Assembly: GCA_031376455.1 (NCBI GenBank)
Contig: JANMDU010000067.1
Span: 1-14,599 of the forward strand
DNA: 14,599 bases
Direction of reading: 5' to 3'
Source of the DNA: JANMDU01 sp031376455
GTDB taxonomy: Bacteria; Pseudomonadota; Gammaproteobacteria; Burkholderiales; Burkholderiaceae_C
Of this stretch, positions 6,605 through 14,185 are shown piece after piece (position 1 is the stretch's first letter; every line of letters starts with the position of its first letter). The translations under genes and the position numbers were made by a program. The notes under the pieces are model-generated. The model was not told the DNA's origin, made no database searches, and saw only the letters and a list, made by a program, of their open reading frames with translations.

Positions 6605-7915
6605 ATGGATATCTTAGGCATCGGCGCTTTTCTGCTCATATTGATGTTGATGCTGCTCTCAGGCGGCGTGTGGATTGCAATGACTTTGGCCATCTGCGGC
6701 TGGGTCGGGCAGGCATTTTTTACTGACACCCAGCCTGGGCTGAATTTGTTTTCTGCGTTTTGGGAAAGCAATGCGAGCTGGGAGTTGGCTGCGTTGCCGC
6801 TCTTTATCTGGATGGGTGAGATTTTGTTTCGTACCAAGCTGAGCGAAGAAATGTTCACGGGCTTGTCGCCTTGGCTAGGCCGCGTGCCAGGGCGCTTGTT
6901 TCACACCACGATTTTGGGCTGCGGTATTTTTGGCTCTGTCTCAGGCTCTTCGGCAGCCACCTGCGCCACGATTGCCAAAGTCTCTCTGCCAGAATTAAAG
7001 AAGCGTGGTTACAACGAAACCATCACGCTGGGTTCGTTGGCTGCTGCCGGCACGCTCGGCATCTTGATTCCGCCTTCGATCACGATGGTGGTGTATGCCG
7101 TGGCTGCTGATGCATCCATCATTCGTATTTTCTTGGCGGGCTTCTTACCGGGCTTGCTTTTGATGTCTCTCTTCTCGGGCTATATCGCTTGGTGGTCAAT
7201 TCGTCACAAGCATTTGATGCCGCCTGCCGAGCCAAAAGTGAGCCTGATGGAGAAGCTGCGTTTGTCGAAAAATCTGATTCCTTGCGCCTTGCTCATTGTC
7301 TTCATTTGCTGGTCACTGATTGCAGGCTGGGCCACAGCCACTGAATGCGCTGCGTATGGTGTCGTAGGCGCTCTGGCCTTAGCTGTGATGAGTCGCTCGC
7401 TAACTTGGGCTAACTTTACCGAAGGCCTGATGGGCTCGGCTCGCACCAGTTGCATGATCATGTTTATTTTGGCGGGTGCCGCCTTCCTCACCAAGACCAT
7501 GGCCTTCACAGGCATACCGCGTGAGCTGGCCGAGTGGGTCAACGCGATGCAGCTCTCGCCCTACGCCTTGATTGGCTGCTTGGTGATTGTGTATTTAGTG
7601 CTGGGCACGGCGCTGGATGGCATCAGCATGATTGTGCTCACAGCTGCAGTGGTGATGCCGATGGTGCAAAAAGCGGGTTTCGATTTGATCTGGTTCGGTA
7701 TTTTCGTGATTTTGCTGGTTGAGATTGCTGAGGTCACGCCGCCAGTGGGCTTTAATTTATTTGTCTTGCAGAACATGACGGGTAAAGACAGCACCTTGAT
7801 TGCAAAAGCCGCTATTCCGTTCTTTGTGTGCATGGTGATTTGCATCGTGCTGATCACCGTGTTTCCGCAAATCGTCACGATCGTGCCGGATTTGTTGATG
7901 GGTAAAGCCTTATGA
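6605..7915 (+). CDS. dctM: TRAP transporter large membrane subunit DctM
   Basis: A 436-residue polytopic inner-membrane protein of the DctM / TRAP large permease family, the ion-coupled transport subunit. Diagnostic motifs are GSVSGSSAATCATIAK (110-125), TLGILIPPS (150-158) just after the conserved LKKRGY, and a second half repeating the architecture with LGTALDGISMIV and EVTPPVGFNLFVLQ. Many hydrophobic segments along the length agree with the usual 11-13 membrane helices. AAGAAAG about 10 nt upstream can serve as ribosome binding site. It completes a full DctPQM set, so the operon encodes one functional TRAP transporter. The stop TGA is followed by 76 bp before the most likely hyuAB start. 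Confidence 0.94.
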   Translation: MDILGIGAFLLILMLMLLSGGVWIAMTLAICGWVGQAFFTDTQPGLNLFSAFWESNASWELAALPLFIWMGEILFRTKLSEEMFTGLSPWLGRVPGRLFHTTILGCGIFGSVSGSSAATCATIAKVSLPELKKRGYNETITLGSLAAAGTLGILIPPSITMVVYAVAADASIIRIFLAGFLPGLLLMSLFSGYIAWWSIRHKHLMPPAEPKVSLMEKLRLSKNLIPCALLIVFICWSLIAGWATATECAAYGVVGALALAVMSRSLTWANFTEGLMGSARTSCMIMFILAGAAFLTKTMAFTGIPRELAEWVNAMQLSPYALIGCLVIVYLVLGTALDGISMIVLTAAVVMPMVQKAGFDLIWFGIFVILLVEIAEVTPPVGFNLFVLQNMTGKDSTLIAKAAIPFFVCMVICIVLITVFPQIVTIVPDLLMGKAL

Positions 7916-7991
7916 AGCGATGGTGCCGAGTGCTCTAGGAATAGGTGATGTTTTTCAAGATGTGCGAGCCCATCAACTCAAAAGATTCGAT

Positions 7992-10900
7992 ATGACACAA
8001 CAAACGTTTTCCTCCCGCTGGCAATTTTGGATTGACCGTGGCGGCACATTCACCGACATCGTGGGCAAGCGGCCTGATGGCTCGCTCGTCACACACAAGC
8101 TGCTCTCGGAAAATCCTGAGCAATACAAAGATGCAGCGGTAGCAGGCATTCGGCATTTGCTGGGCTTAAAGCCGGGTGAGCTGGTGCGCTCGGAGTTGGT
8201 TGAATGTGTGAAGATGGGCACCACGGTAGCGACCAATGCGCTGCTGGAGCGAAAAGGCGAGCCAACTTTGCTTGTGACGACGATGGGCTTTCGCGATGCG
8301 CTGCGCATTGCATATCAAAATCGGCCGCGTTTGTTTGACCGCAATATTGTCTTACCTGAGCTGCTGTATAGCGCGGTGATTGAGGCGCAGGAACGCATTG
8401 CAGCAGATGGCGCTGTCATTACACAACTCGATGAAGCGCTATTAAAAAGTGAGCTGCTTGTGCATTATTCTTGTGGGCTGCGCTCGGTTTCTATTGTTTT
8501 TATGCATGGCTATCGCTATACCGCCCATGAATTGGCTGCGGAGCGCATTGCGCGCGAAGTGGGCTTCACGCAGATCAGCGTGAGCCACAAAGTCTCGCCG
8601 ATGATGAAGTTTGTGAGTCGGGGAGATACGACTGTTGTTGATGCGTATCTCTCGCCGATTTTGAGCCGCTATGTGAGTCAGGTGGCAGCTGAGTTGCCGG
8701 GAGTGAAGCTTTTTTTCATGCAGTCTTCGGGCGGCCTCACAGATGCGCGAGCCTTTCAAGGTAAAGATGCAATTTTGTCTGGCCCGGCGGGCGGCATTGT
8801 GGGCATGGCCCGCACGGCAAAAATCGCTGACTTTGAAAAAGTCATTGGCTTCGAAATGTGCGGCTCATCCACTGATGTGAGCCATTTTGCAGGCGAGTTT
8901 GTGCGCGAGTTTTTAACGCAGGTGGGTGGCTTGCGCATGCGCGCGCCGATGATGAGCATTCACACTGTGGCCTCCGGTGGCGGCTCGATTTTGGAATTTG
9001 ACGGCTCGCGCTTTCGCGTGGGCCCGCAGAGCGCGGGCGCGAACCCCGGGCCGGCGAGCTATCGGCGTGGTGGGCCGCTGGCTGTGACGGACGCAAACGT
9101 GATGGTAGGCAAGATCCAGCCGCGCCATTTCCCGAAAGTGTTTGGTGCGGCCGCGAATGAGGCGCTGAGCTATGAAGCCGTTTTAGAGAAATTCAATGAG
9201 ATCGCGGGCCGCGTGGGGCGCTCAGCTGAATCCGTGGCGGAAGGTTTTATCAACATCGCAGTGCAGCAGATGGCCAATGCGATCAAGAAAATTTCTGTGG
9301 CGCGCGGCTATGACGTGACGCGCTATACCCTGCAATGCTTCGGCGGCGCGGGTGGGCAGCACGCCTGCCTCGTAGCCGATGCGCTGGGCATGACGTGCGT
9401 TTTTGTGCATCCGTATGCGGGCGTGCTCTCGGCCTATGGTATGGGCTTGGCTGATCAGAGCGTGATCCGTGAACAGGCGGTGGAATTGCTGCTTACGGAC
9501 AAAGCGTTGATCGAGGTGTCTGCCAAGCTTGATGCCTTGGCGCAAGCGGCGAGCGCTGAGCTGCAAAGCCAAGACATTGGCAGTGGCGCTGTCAATGTGC
9601 ATCGCAGAGTGCATGTGAAGTATCAAGGCACAGATACGGCCTTGGTCGTACCGTTTGGTGATTTGGTGAGCATTGAAGCCGCGTTTGAAAAGGCCTACAA
9701 GCAGCGATTTGCATTCTTGATGCAAGGCAAGGCTTTTGTCGTGGAGGCGGTGTCGGTAGAGGCCGTTATCAGCGGCGATGCGCCCGCTGAGAAGCGCCAC
9801 GCCTTGCACGAGCCTCGCGCCGTGCCCTCGCGCGAGACAGTCAAAATGTTCACCGGTGGCCAGTGGCATGAAGCTTTGCTTGTGGTGCGCGAAGATTTGC
9901 GCCCGGGTGATGTGATCCCTGGCCCTGCCATCATTGCTGAGAAAAATGCCACCACGATTGTGGAGCCCGGCTGGGAGGCGAATCTCACGGCTTTAGACCA
10001 TCTGGTGCTTGAAAGACGTGCGCAGCGTGCTATCAAATTCGCAGCGGGAACTACAGTCGATCCAGTGCTCTTGGAAGTATTCAACAACCTCTTTATGAAC
10101 ATCGCCGAGCAAATGGGTTTGCAATTGCAAAACACCGCTTATTCGGTGAACATCAAAGAACGCCTCGATTTCAGTTGTGCTTTGTTTGATGCAGAAGGCA
10201 ATTTGATTGCCAATGCGCCGCACATGCCCGTGCATCTGGGCTCGATGGGTGAGAGCATCAAAACCGTGGTGCAAGAAAACCGCACCACCATGCAGCCGGG
10301 CAATGTGTATGTGCTCAACGATCCCTATCACGGCGGCACGCATTTGCCTGATGTGACGGTGATCACGCCTGTGTATGTCAACAATACCGTTCGCCCTGAG
10401 CTTGTCGAAGGGCAGGCTTCGACATCAGAGCGAACGGATAGGCCTCTGTTCTATGTCGGCTCGCGCGGCCACCAAGCTGATATCGGCGGCACGACGCCCG
10501 GCTCGATGCCACCGTTTTCTACGCGCATTGAAGAAGAGGGCGTACAGATCAATAATTTCTTGTTGGTAGAGCGCGGCGTGCTGCGTGAGAAGGAAATGAT
10601 TGCGCTGCTAGAAAGCGGCGAATACCCTTCGCGCAACCCCTATCAAAACATGGCCGATCTCAAGGCGCAAATTGCCGCCAATGAAAAAGGCGTGCAAGAG
10701 TTGCGCAAGATGGTGGAGCAATTTGGCTTGGATGTGGTGCAGGCTTACATGCTGCATGTGCAAGACAATGCGGAGGAATCTGTGCGTCGCGCATTGGTGA
10801 CCTTGTCGTCACGCTTAAAAGACAGCAGCTTCACTTTGCCCCTAGACAATGGCGCTCAAATCAAAGTAGCGATTCGTGTTGATGGAAAAAACCGCAGTAC

Positions 10901-11675
10901 CGAGATCGATTTCACAGGCACTTCCGCGCAGCAAACCAATAACTTCAACGCCCCCAAAGCCGTGTGCATGGCGGCAGTTCTCTACGTGTTCCGCACCTTG
11001 GTGGACGACGATATTCCGCTCAATGCTGGCTGCTTGAAGCCTTTGAAAGTAACGATTCCCCCCGGTTGCATGCTCAACCCCAACCCACCTGCCAGCGTGG
11101 TGGCCGGCAACGTCGAAACCTCGACCTGTATTACGAATGCTTTGTATGGCGCGCTTGGCCTGATGGCCGGCAGCCAGCCGACGATGAACAACTTCACCTT
11201 TGGCAACGAGCGCCACCAGTATTACGAAACGATTTCAGGTGGCAGCGGAGCAGGCGGTGTGTTCGATGCGCAAGGCAAGTTAGTCAGCGGCTTCAACGGC
11301 ACCAGCGTCGTGCAAACTCACATGACCAACTCGCGCCTGACCGACCCCGAAGTGCTCGAATTCCGTTTCCCCGTACTCCTAGAAAGCTATGAAATTCGTA
11401 GCGAATCAGGCGGCGAAGGCAAATTCAACGGTGGCAACGGCGGCATCCGCCGCGTGAAATTCCTAGAGCCCATGACCGCCAGCATCTTAAGCAACGGCCG
11501 TATCCACCCCGCCTTCGGCATGAACGGCGGCGCGCAAGGCGCAGTAGGCATCAACCGCGTTGTGCGCAGCGATGGTCGCGTGGAAGAGCTGGGGCACATC
11601 GGCAGTGCAGAAATGCAAGCAGGCGATGTGTTTGAAATTCACACGCCGGGTGGCGGGGGTTTCGGTCAAGGCTAG
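7992..11675 (+). CDS. HyuA-HyuB fusion: 5-oxoprolinase / hydantoinase family protein
   Basis: A 1227-residue fusion. The HyuA part (about 1-680) has the phosphate-1 loop IDRGGTFTDIV (14-24), MGTTVATNALLERKG, SGPAGGIVG and the phosphate-2 loop GFEMCGSSTD (286-295). The HyuB part (about 685-1227) has NIKERLDFSCALFD, PHMPVHLGSMG, NDPYHGGTHLPD and C-terminal PGGGGFG. In this layout the family performs ATP-dependent opening of 5-oxoproline (to glutamate) or hydantoins. The start at 7992 is preferred because WQFWIDRGGTFTD is near the N-terminus in relatives; the frame stays open to an ATG at 7920, which would add 24 unrelated residues. Two oddities appear: a variant phosphate-2 loop, and an in-frame 51-bp palindromic repeat encoding residues about 799-816. 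With DUF1445 and TRAP genes beside it, 5-oxoproline is the favoured substrate; N-methylhydantoin is the alternative. Confidence 0.88.
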   Translation: MTQQTFSSRWQFWIDRGGTFTDIVGKRPDGSLVTHKLLSENPEQYKDAAVAGIRHLLGLKPGELVRSELVECVKMGTTVATNALLERKGEPTLLVTTMGFRDALRIAYQNRPRLFDRNIVLPELLYSAVIEAQERIAADGAVITQLDEALLKSELLVHYSCGLRSVSIVFMHGYRYTAHELAAERIAREVGFTQISVSHKVSPMMKFVSRGDTTVVDAYLSPILSRYVSQVAAELPGVKLFFMQSSGGLTDARAFQGKDAILSGPAGGIVGMARTAKIADFEKVIGFEMCGSSTDVSHFAGEFVREFLTQVGGLRMRAPMMSIHTVASGGGSILEFDGSRFRVGPQSAGANPGPASYRRGGPLAVTDANVMVGKIQPRHFPKVFGAAANEALSYEAVLEKFNEIAGRVGRSAESVAEGFINIAVQQMANAIKKISVARGYDVTRYTLQCFGGAGGQHACLVADALGMTCVFVHPYAGVLSAYGMGLADQSVIREQAVELLLTDKALIEVSAKLDALAQAASAELQSQDIGSGAVNVHRRVHVKYQGTDTALVVPFGDLVSIEAAFEKAYKQRFAFLMQGKAFVVEAVSVEAVISGDAPAEKRHALHEPRAVPSRETVKMFTGGQWHEALLVVREDLRPGDVIPGPAIIAEKNATTIVEPGWEANLTALDHLVLERRAQRAIKFAAGTTVDPVLLEVFNNLFMNIAEQMGLQLQNTAYSVNIKERLDFSCALFDAEGNLIANAPHMPVHLGSMGESIKTVVQENRTTMQPGNVYVLNDPYHGGTHLPDVTVITPVYVNNTVRPELVEGQASTSERTDRPLFYVGSRGHQADIGGTTPGSMPPFSTRIEEEGVQINNFLLVERGVLREKEMIALLESGEYPSRNPYQNMADLKAQIAANEKGVQELRKMVEQFGLDVVQAYMLHVQDNAEESVRRALVTLSSRLKDSSFTLPLDNGAQIKVAIRVDGKNRSTEIDFTGTSAQQTNNFNAPKAVCMAAVLYVFRTLVDDDIPLNAGCLKPLKVTIPPGCMLNPNPPASVVAGNVETSTCITNALYGALGLMAGSQPTMNNFTFGNERHQYYETISGGSGAGGVFDAQGKLVSGFNGTSVVQTHMTNSRLTDPEVLEFRFPVLLESYEIRSESGGEGKFNGGNGGIRRVKFLEPMTASILSNGRIHPAFGMNGGAQGAVGINRVVRSDGRVEELGHIGSAEMQAGDVFEIHTPGGGGFGQG
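10387..10437 (+). repeat. REP-like palindromic repeat inserted in frame within hyuB
   Basis: A 51-bp imperfect palindrome. CCGTTCGC...GTCGAAG (10387-10410) and CTTCGAC...GCGAACGG (10417-10437) flank a GGCAGG loop, with a 3-nt bulge near the middle of the left arm. The left arm has the CCCTGAGC-TTGTCGAAGGG sequence I recall as a very common dispersed repeat in proteobacteria, translated here as VRPELVEG. Its length, 17 codons, keeps the frame. It falls between the ITPVYV strand and LFYVGSRGHQADIGG, where relatives have a short loop. Confidence 0.85.
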
Positions 11676-11697
11676 GTTTTTGAACCAAATCGGCACT

Positions 11698-11742
11698 TAG
11701 CCGGCATAGAATCTGCGCAGAGCGCTATTATTTTGATAGTAA
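11698..11742 (-). repeat. Dispersed intergenic repeat, copy B
   Basis: The reverse complement matches copy A (1878-1922) at 38 of 45 positions with no gap. The substitutions fall in the small hairpin (CTATTA-TTT-TGATAG on the plus strand, still pairable with one G-U) and in the variable 4-mer. The core GCGCTCTGCGCAG and TATGCCGGCTA are unchanged. It fills the 72-bp space between the convergent ends of hyuAB and the aminotransferase gene, and may also help terminate transcription. Confidence 0.75.
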
Positions 11743-11747
11743 TATTT

Positions 11748-12911
11748 TTACAGCTTAGCCAGTCGGTCTAACGCCAACTGCAAAGTCTCATCCTTCTTCG
11801 CAAAGCAAAAACGCACCACGCGCTGGTCGAAGCCGTTGCCGTAGAAAGCGGACAGCGGAATCGCGGCAACGCCTATTTCAGAAGTGAGCCATTTGCAGAA
11901 ATCGGCTTCGCTCAAATCGCTAATGGCCGAGATATCGACGCATTGGAAATAGCTGCCTTGCGTATGCAAAGGCTTGAGGCGTGTTTTTTGGATGCCTGCT
12001 AAGAATAGATCGCGTTTGCGTTGGTAAAAGGCAGGCAGCTCTAAGTAGGGTGTGGGGCTCGCCATGTAAGTGGCAAGCCCGTGTTGCACAGGTGTGTTAA
12101 CGGTGAACACATTGAACTGATGCACCTTGCGAAACTCTGCGGTGAGGCTTGCAGGCGCGGCCACGTAGCCCACTTTCCAGCCTGTAACGTGATAAGTCTT
12201 GCCGAAGCTGCTGACGATGAAGGCGCGGGCGGCAAGAGCAGGGAAGCGGGCGGCGCTTTGGTGTTGCTCACCGTCAAAGACCATGTGTTCATACACTTCA
12301 TCGCTGATGAGCAAGATATTAGTAGGCGCGAGAATGTCTTGGAGCTTGCGCATCTCCGCGTCGCTCCAAATGGTGGCACTGGGATTATGCGGGCTGTTGA
12401 TGAGGATGGCGCGAGTTTTTGGGGTAATCGCTGCAGCAATTTTGTCAAAGTCGGGGCGAAAGCTGATCGGAGTGAGCGCCACGGGGACGACGGTGCCACC
12501 GGCGAGTTCGATATTGGGGATGTAGCTGTCAAAGCAGGGCTCAAGCACGATGACTTCATCGCCCGGATGCACGATAGCTAAGATGACAGTCAGAATAGCT
12601 TGCGTCGCGCCAGCTGTGATAGTGATTTCGTCGTTTGCAGAGTATTTTCGTGCGTGGAGTGCTTCTGTTTTAGTAGCAATCGCTTGGCGCAGCGCTGGCA
12701 CGCCGGCCATCGGTGGGTATTGGTTGTGGCCACTTTGCATGGCGCTGGTGACGGCATGGACCAAAGCCGGGTCGCAGGCAAAATCCGGAAAGCCTTGCCC
12801 CAAATTCACTGCGCCTTTTTCCGCAGCAAGCTGCGACATCACGGTAAAAATCGTCGTGCCTACTGCAGGGAGTTTGGTATGTAGGGATGGGGTACGTTCT
12901 ATAACTTGCAT
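11748..12911 (-). CDS. PLP-dependent aminotransferase, YbdL-like methionine aminotransferase
   Basis: A 387-residue fold-type I, class I/II aminotransferase. PLP-site residues are N176 in NSPHNPSATIW, D204 in SDEVYEHM, the Schiff-base K238 in SSFGKTYHVTGWKVGY, and the carboxylate-binding R367 in RVVRFCF. NxPHNPSATxW in place of the usual HNPTG is a feature I recall from E. coli YbdL, a methionine-preferring aminotransferase of similar length (386). The N-terminal GTTIFTVMSQLA and NLGQGFPDF also fit that group. It would convert methionine (or aromatic amino acids, kynurenine) and a 2-oxo acid to the corresponding oxo acid in the cytoplasm. It is downstream of the CysB-like regulator on the same strand with a 126-bp gap holding a large hairpin. 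The ribosome binding site is weak (AAG just before ATG). Confidence 0.87.
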   Translation of the reverse strand: MQVIERTPSLHTKLPAVGTTIFTVMSQLAAEKGAVNLGQGFPDFACDPALVHAVTSAMQSGHNQYPPMAGVPALRQAIATKTEALHARKYSANDEITITAGATQAILTVILAIVHPGDEVIVLEPCFDSYIPNIELAGGTVVPVALTPISFRPDFDKIAAAITPKTRAILINSPHNPSATIWSDAEMRKLQDILAPTNILLISDEVYEHMVFDGEQHQSAARFPALAARAFIVSSFGKTYHVTGWKVGYVAAPASLTAEFRKVHQFNVFTVNTPVQHGLATYMASPTPYLELPAFYQRKRDLFLAGIQKTRLKPLHTQGSYFQCVDISAISDLSEADFCKWLTSEIGVAAIPLSAFYGNGFDQRVVRFCFAKKDETLQLALDRLAKL

Positions 12912-12932
12912 CTTGTGAATTTATCAGTGAAT

Positions 12933-13014
12933 GAACACGGAATTCACAGAAGTTTCACGAAAGACGCGGAAGTTTTTCTGTGTCTTCCGTGTAGCTTCCG
13001 TGTTTTCCGTGTTC
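12933..13014. repeat. Long imperfect hairpin with TTCCGTGT direct repeats
   Basis: Arms 12933-12969 and 12978-13014 pair at 29 of 37 positions around an 8-nt T-rich loop. Each arm is itself a degenerate tandem of a (A)CACGGAA unit; the right arm contains three TTCCGTGT copies (12985-12992, 12996-13003, 13005-13012). It occupies most of the gap between the CysB-like gene and the aminotransferase gene, both on the minus strand. It could act as a terminator, an mRNA-stabilising structure or a mobile repeat. No long T-run follows on the minus strand. Confidence 0.6.
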
Positions 13015-13037
13015 TTTATGTCGTTGAGCTAGATGAA

Positions 13038-13979
13038 TCAAAGAGAAAAATCGTCGCTGTACCCAGCCAGCGCTTTGCTCACCAAATCGCGCGTGAGGCG
13101 TGGGCTGATCAGCTCTGTAAAAGTATAGATAAAGTTTCGCAGGTAGGCACTGCGCTTGAAAGCGACGCGGGCGGTGTTTTTGCCGAAGAGGTGGCCAGCG
13201 GGTTTGACGATCAGATCGGGCTCGGCGATCGCGTTGACTGCCATCTCGGCCACGATGCCGACGCCTAGGCCAGCGCGCACATAGGTTTTGATCACGTCAG
13301 AATCAATGGCTTCAATCGCCATGCGGGGCGTGAGCTTTTTGGCAGCGAAGGCTGCATCTATTTTCGTACGGCCTGTGAAGGTCGGGTGGTAGCTGACCAA
13401 TGGCTCGCCTGCTAAATCTTGCAGCGTCACTTCGCTCACCTTGGCCAGCTTGTGATCCACGGGCATCACGAGCACGTGCTGCCATTCGTAGCAAGGCAGG
13501 GTGACGAGTTCCGCGTAATCGGCCAAGCTCTCGGTGGCAATGCCAATCTCGGCCACTTCGTCGATCAGCATTTTGGCCACTTGATCGGGCGAGCCTTGAT
13601 GCAGGCTGATGTTGACTTTGGGGAAGGTCTCGCGCAGCTTGGCAATCGGGCCGGGCAACACGTAGCGCGCTTGTGTGTGGGTGGAGGCAATGCTAAGCGT
13701 GCCGCTGTCTTGCAAGCTGTATTGCTCGCCGATGCGTTTGAGGTTGCCTACTTCGCGCAAAATAATCTCGATGCTTTTGAGCACCTGTACACCCGGCTCG
13801 GTGATGCGTTTGAGCCGCTTGCCATGCCGCGCAAACACTTCAATGCCTAGCTCTTCTTCAAATTCAATGATGGCTTTAGACACGCCGGGCTGTGAGGTAT
13901 GCAGCGCCTTGGCGGCCTCGGTGAGATTGAGGTTGCGCCGCGCAGCTTCTTGCACGAAGCGGAATTGGTGAAGGTTCAT
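13038..13979 (-). CDS. cysB: CysB-type LysR transcriptional regulator
   Basis: A 313-residue LysR regulator of the CysB/Cbl subgroup, activator of sulfate and organosulfur assimilation genes. The winged helix-turn-helix is at 1-60 (NLTEAAKALHTSQPGVSKAI, then FEEELGIEVFARHGKRL). The effector domain carries the CysB inducer-contact residues at the same numbers as in the enteric protein: T100, T102 and Q103 in STHTQARY, T149 in IATE, and T202 in FTGR. DADVIKTYVR-like and LGVGIVAEMAV segments also match CysB (here DSDVIKTYVRAGLGVGIVAEMAV, broken after GLG). Length is close to the family norm of about 310-325. O-acetylserine or N-acetylserine is the expected co-inducer. No Shine-Dalgarno is evident before the ATG; an intergenic repeat lies about 60 bp upstream. 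It could be cysB itself or a paralogue such as cbl. Confidence 0.87.
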   Translation of the reverse strand: MNLHQFRFVQEAARRNLNLTEAAKALHTSQPGVSKAIIEFEEELGIEVFARHGKRLKRITEPGVQVLKSIEIILREVGNLKRIGEQYSLQDSGTLSIASTHTQARYVLPGPIAKLRETFPKVNISLHQGSPDQVAKMLIDEVAEIGIATESLADYAELVTLPCYEWQHVLVMPVDHKLAKVSEVTLQDLAGEPLVSYHPTFTGRTKIDAAFAAKKLTPRMAIEAIDSDVIKTYVRAGLGVGIVAEMAVNAIAEPDLIVKPAGHLFGKNTARVAFKRSAYLRNFIYTFTELISPRLTRDLVSKALAGYSDDFSL

Positions 13980-14039
13980 ATCAAAAAACAGCTAAAGAAT
14001 GGGTTTATTATGCCTTTTATCGCTGCAATTACACCGCTC

Positions 14040-14078
14040 CTATTTCAATAGCATTCTGCGCAGGTGTTGTGTCGGCTA
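14040..14078 (+). repeat. Dispersed intergenic repeat, copy C (diverged)
   Basis: It shares with copies A and B a small hairpin (CTATT-TC-AATAG, loop shortened by 3 nt), then CATTCTGCGCAG in place of CGCTCTGCGCAG, a changed spacer, and a final CGGCTA. It lies upstream of the CysB-like gene in the gap before the His-rich protein gene. It is more diverged than A and B, so confidence is lower. Confidence 0.6.
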
Positions 14079-14131
14079 CGCCCTTATTTGCCTTAATTTT
14101 TGTAGAAATGTAGATGTAGACGGCCAAAAGC

Positions 14132-14169
14132 CAATAACCGCGCTCAGCCCTGCTGTTGCGCGGTTATTG
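14132..14169 (-). terminator. Probable terminator of the His-rich protein gene
   Basis: A perfect 12-bp inverted repeat, CAATAACCGCGC at 14132-14143 and its complement at 14158-14169, with a 14-nt loop. It starts 16 bp past the stop codon of the minus-strand gene. On the minus strand the stem is followed by GCTTTTGG, a short T-run. The loop is long and the T-run modest, so termination strength is uncertain. Confidence 0.55.
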
Positions 14170-14185
14170 AATCTCAAATTTAACT

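Noticed and set aside
7920..7991. Upstream ATG start for the HyuAB protein, 4 bp after dctM
   Set aside because: The added 24 residues are unlike the family N-terminus, while the ATG at 7992 places WQFWIDRGGTFTD at the expected position. Its ribosome binding site is weak, so the choice is not certain.
9222..9869. A 215-residue minus-strand frame inside hyuAB
   Set aside because: It is a shadow of the HyuA coding sequence, His/Arg-rich as expected for a complementary frame, with no family resemblance.
448..11675. One coordinated purine-to-glutamate pathway joining the deaminase with the TRAP/HyuAB operon
   Set aside because: The deaminase gene is on the opposite strand, separated by a strong terminator, and a route from 8-oxoguanine to a HyuAB substrate would need enzymes not present here.
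12981..13014. Possible short CRISPR-like array (TTCCGTGT repeats)
   Set aside because: The units are 8 bp with almost no spacers and form one arm of a hairpin; no cas genes are present.
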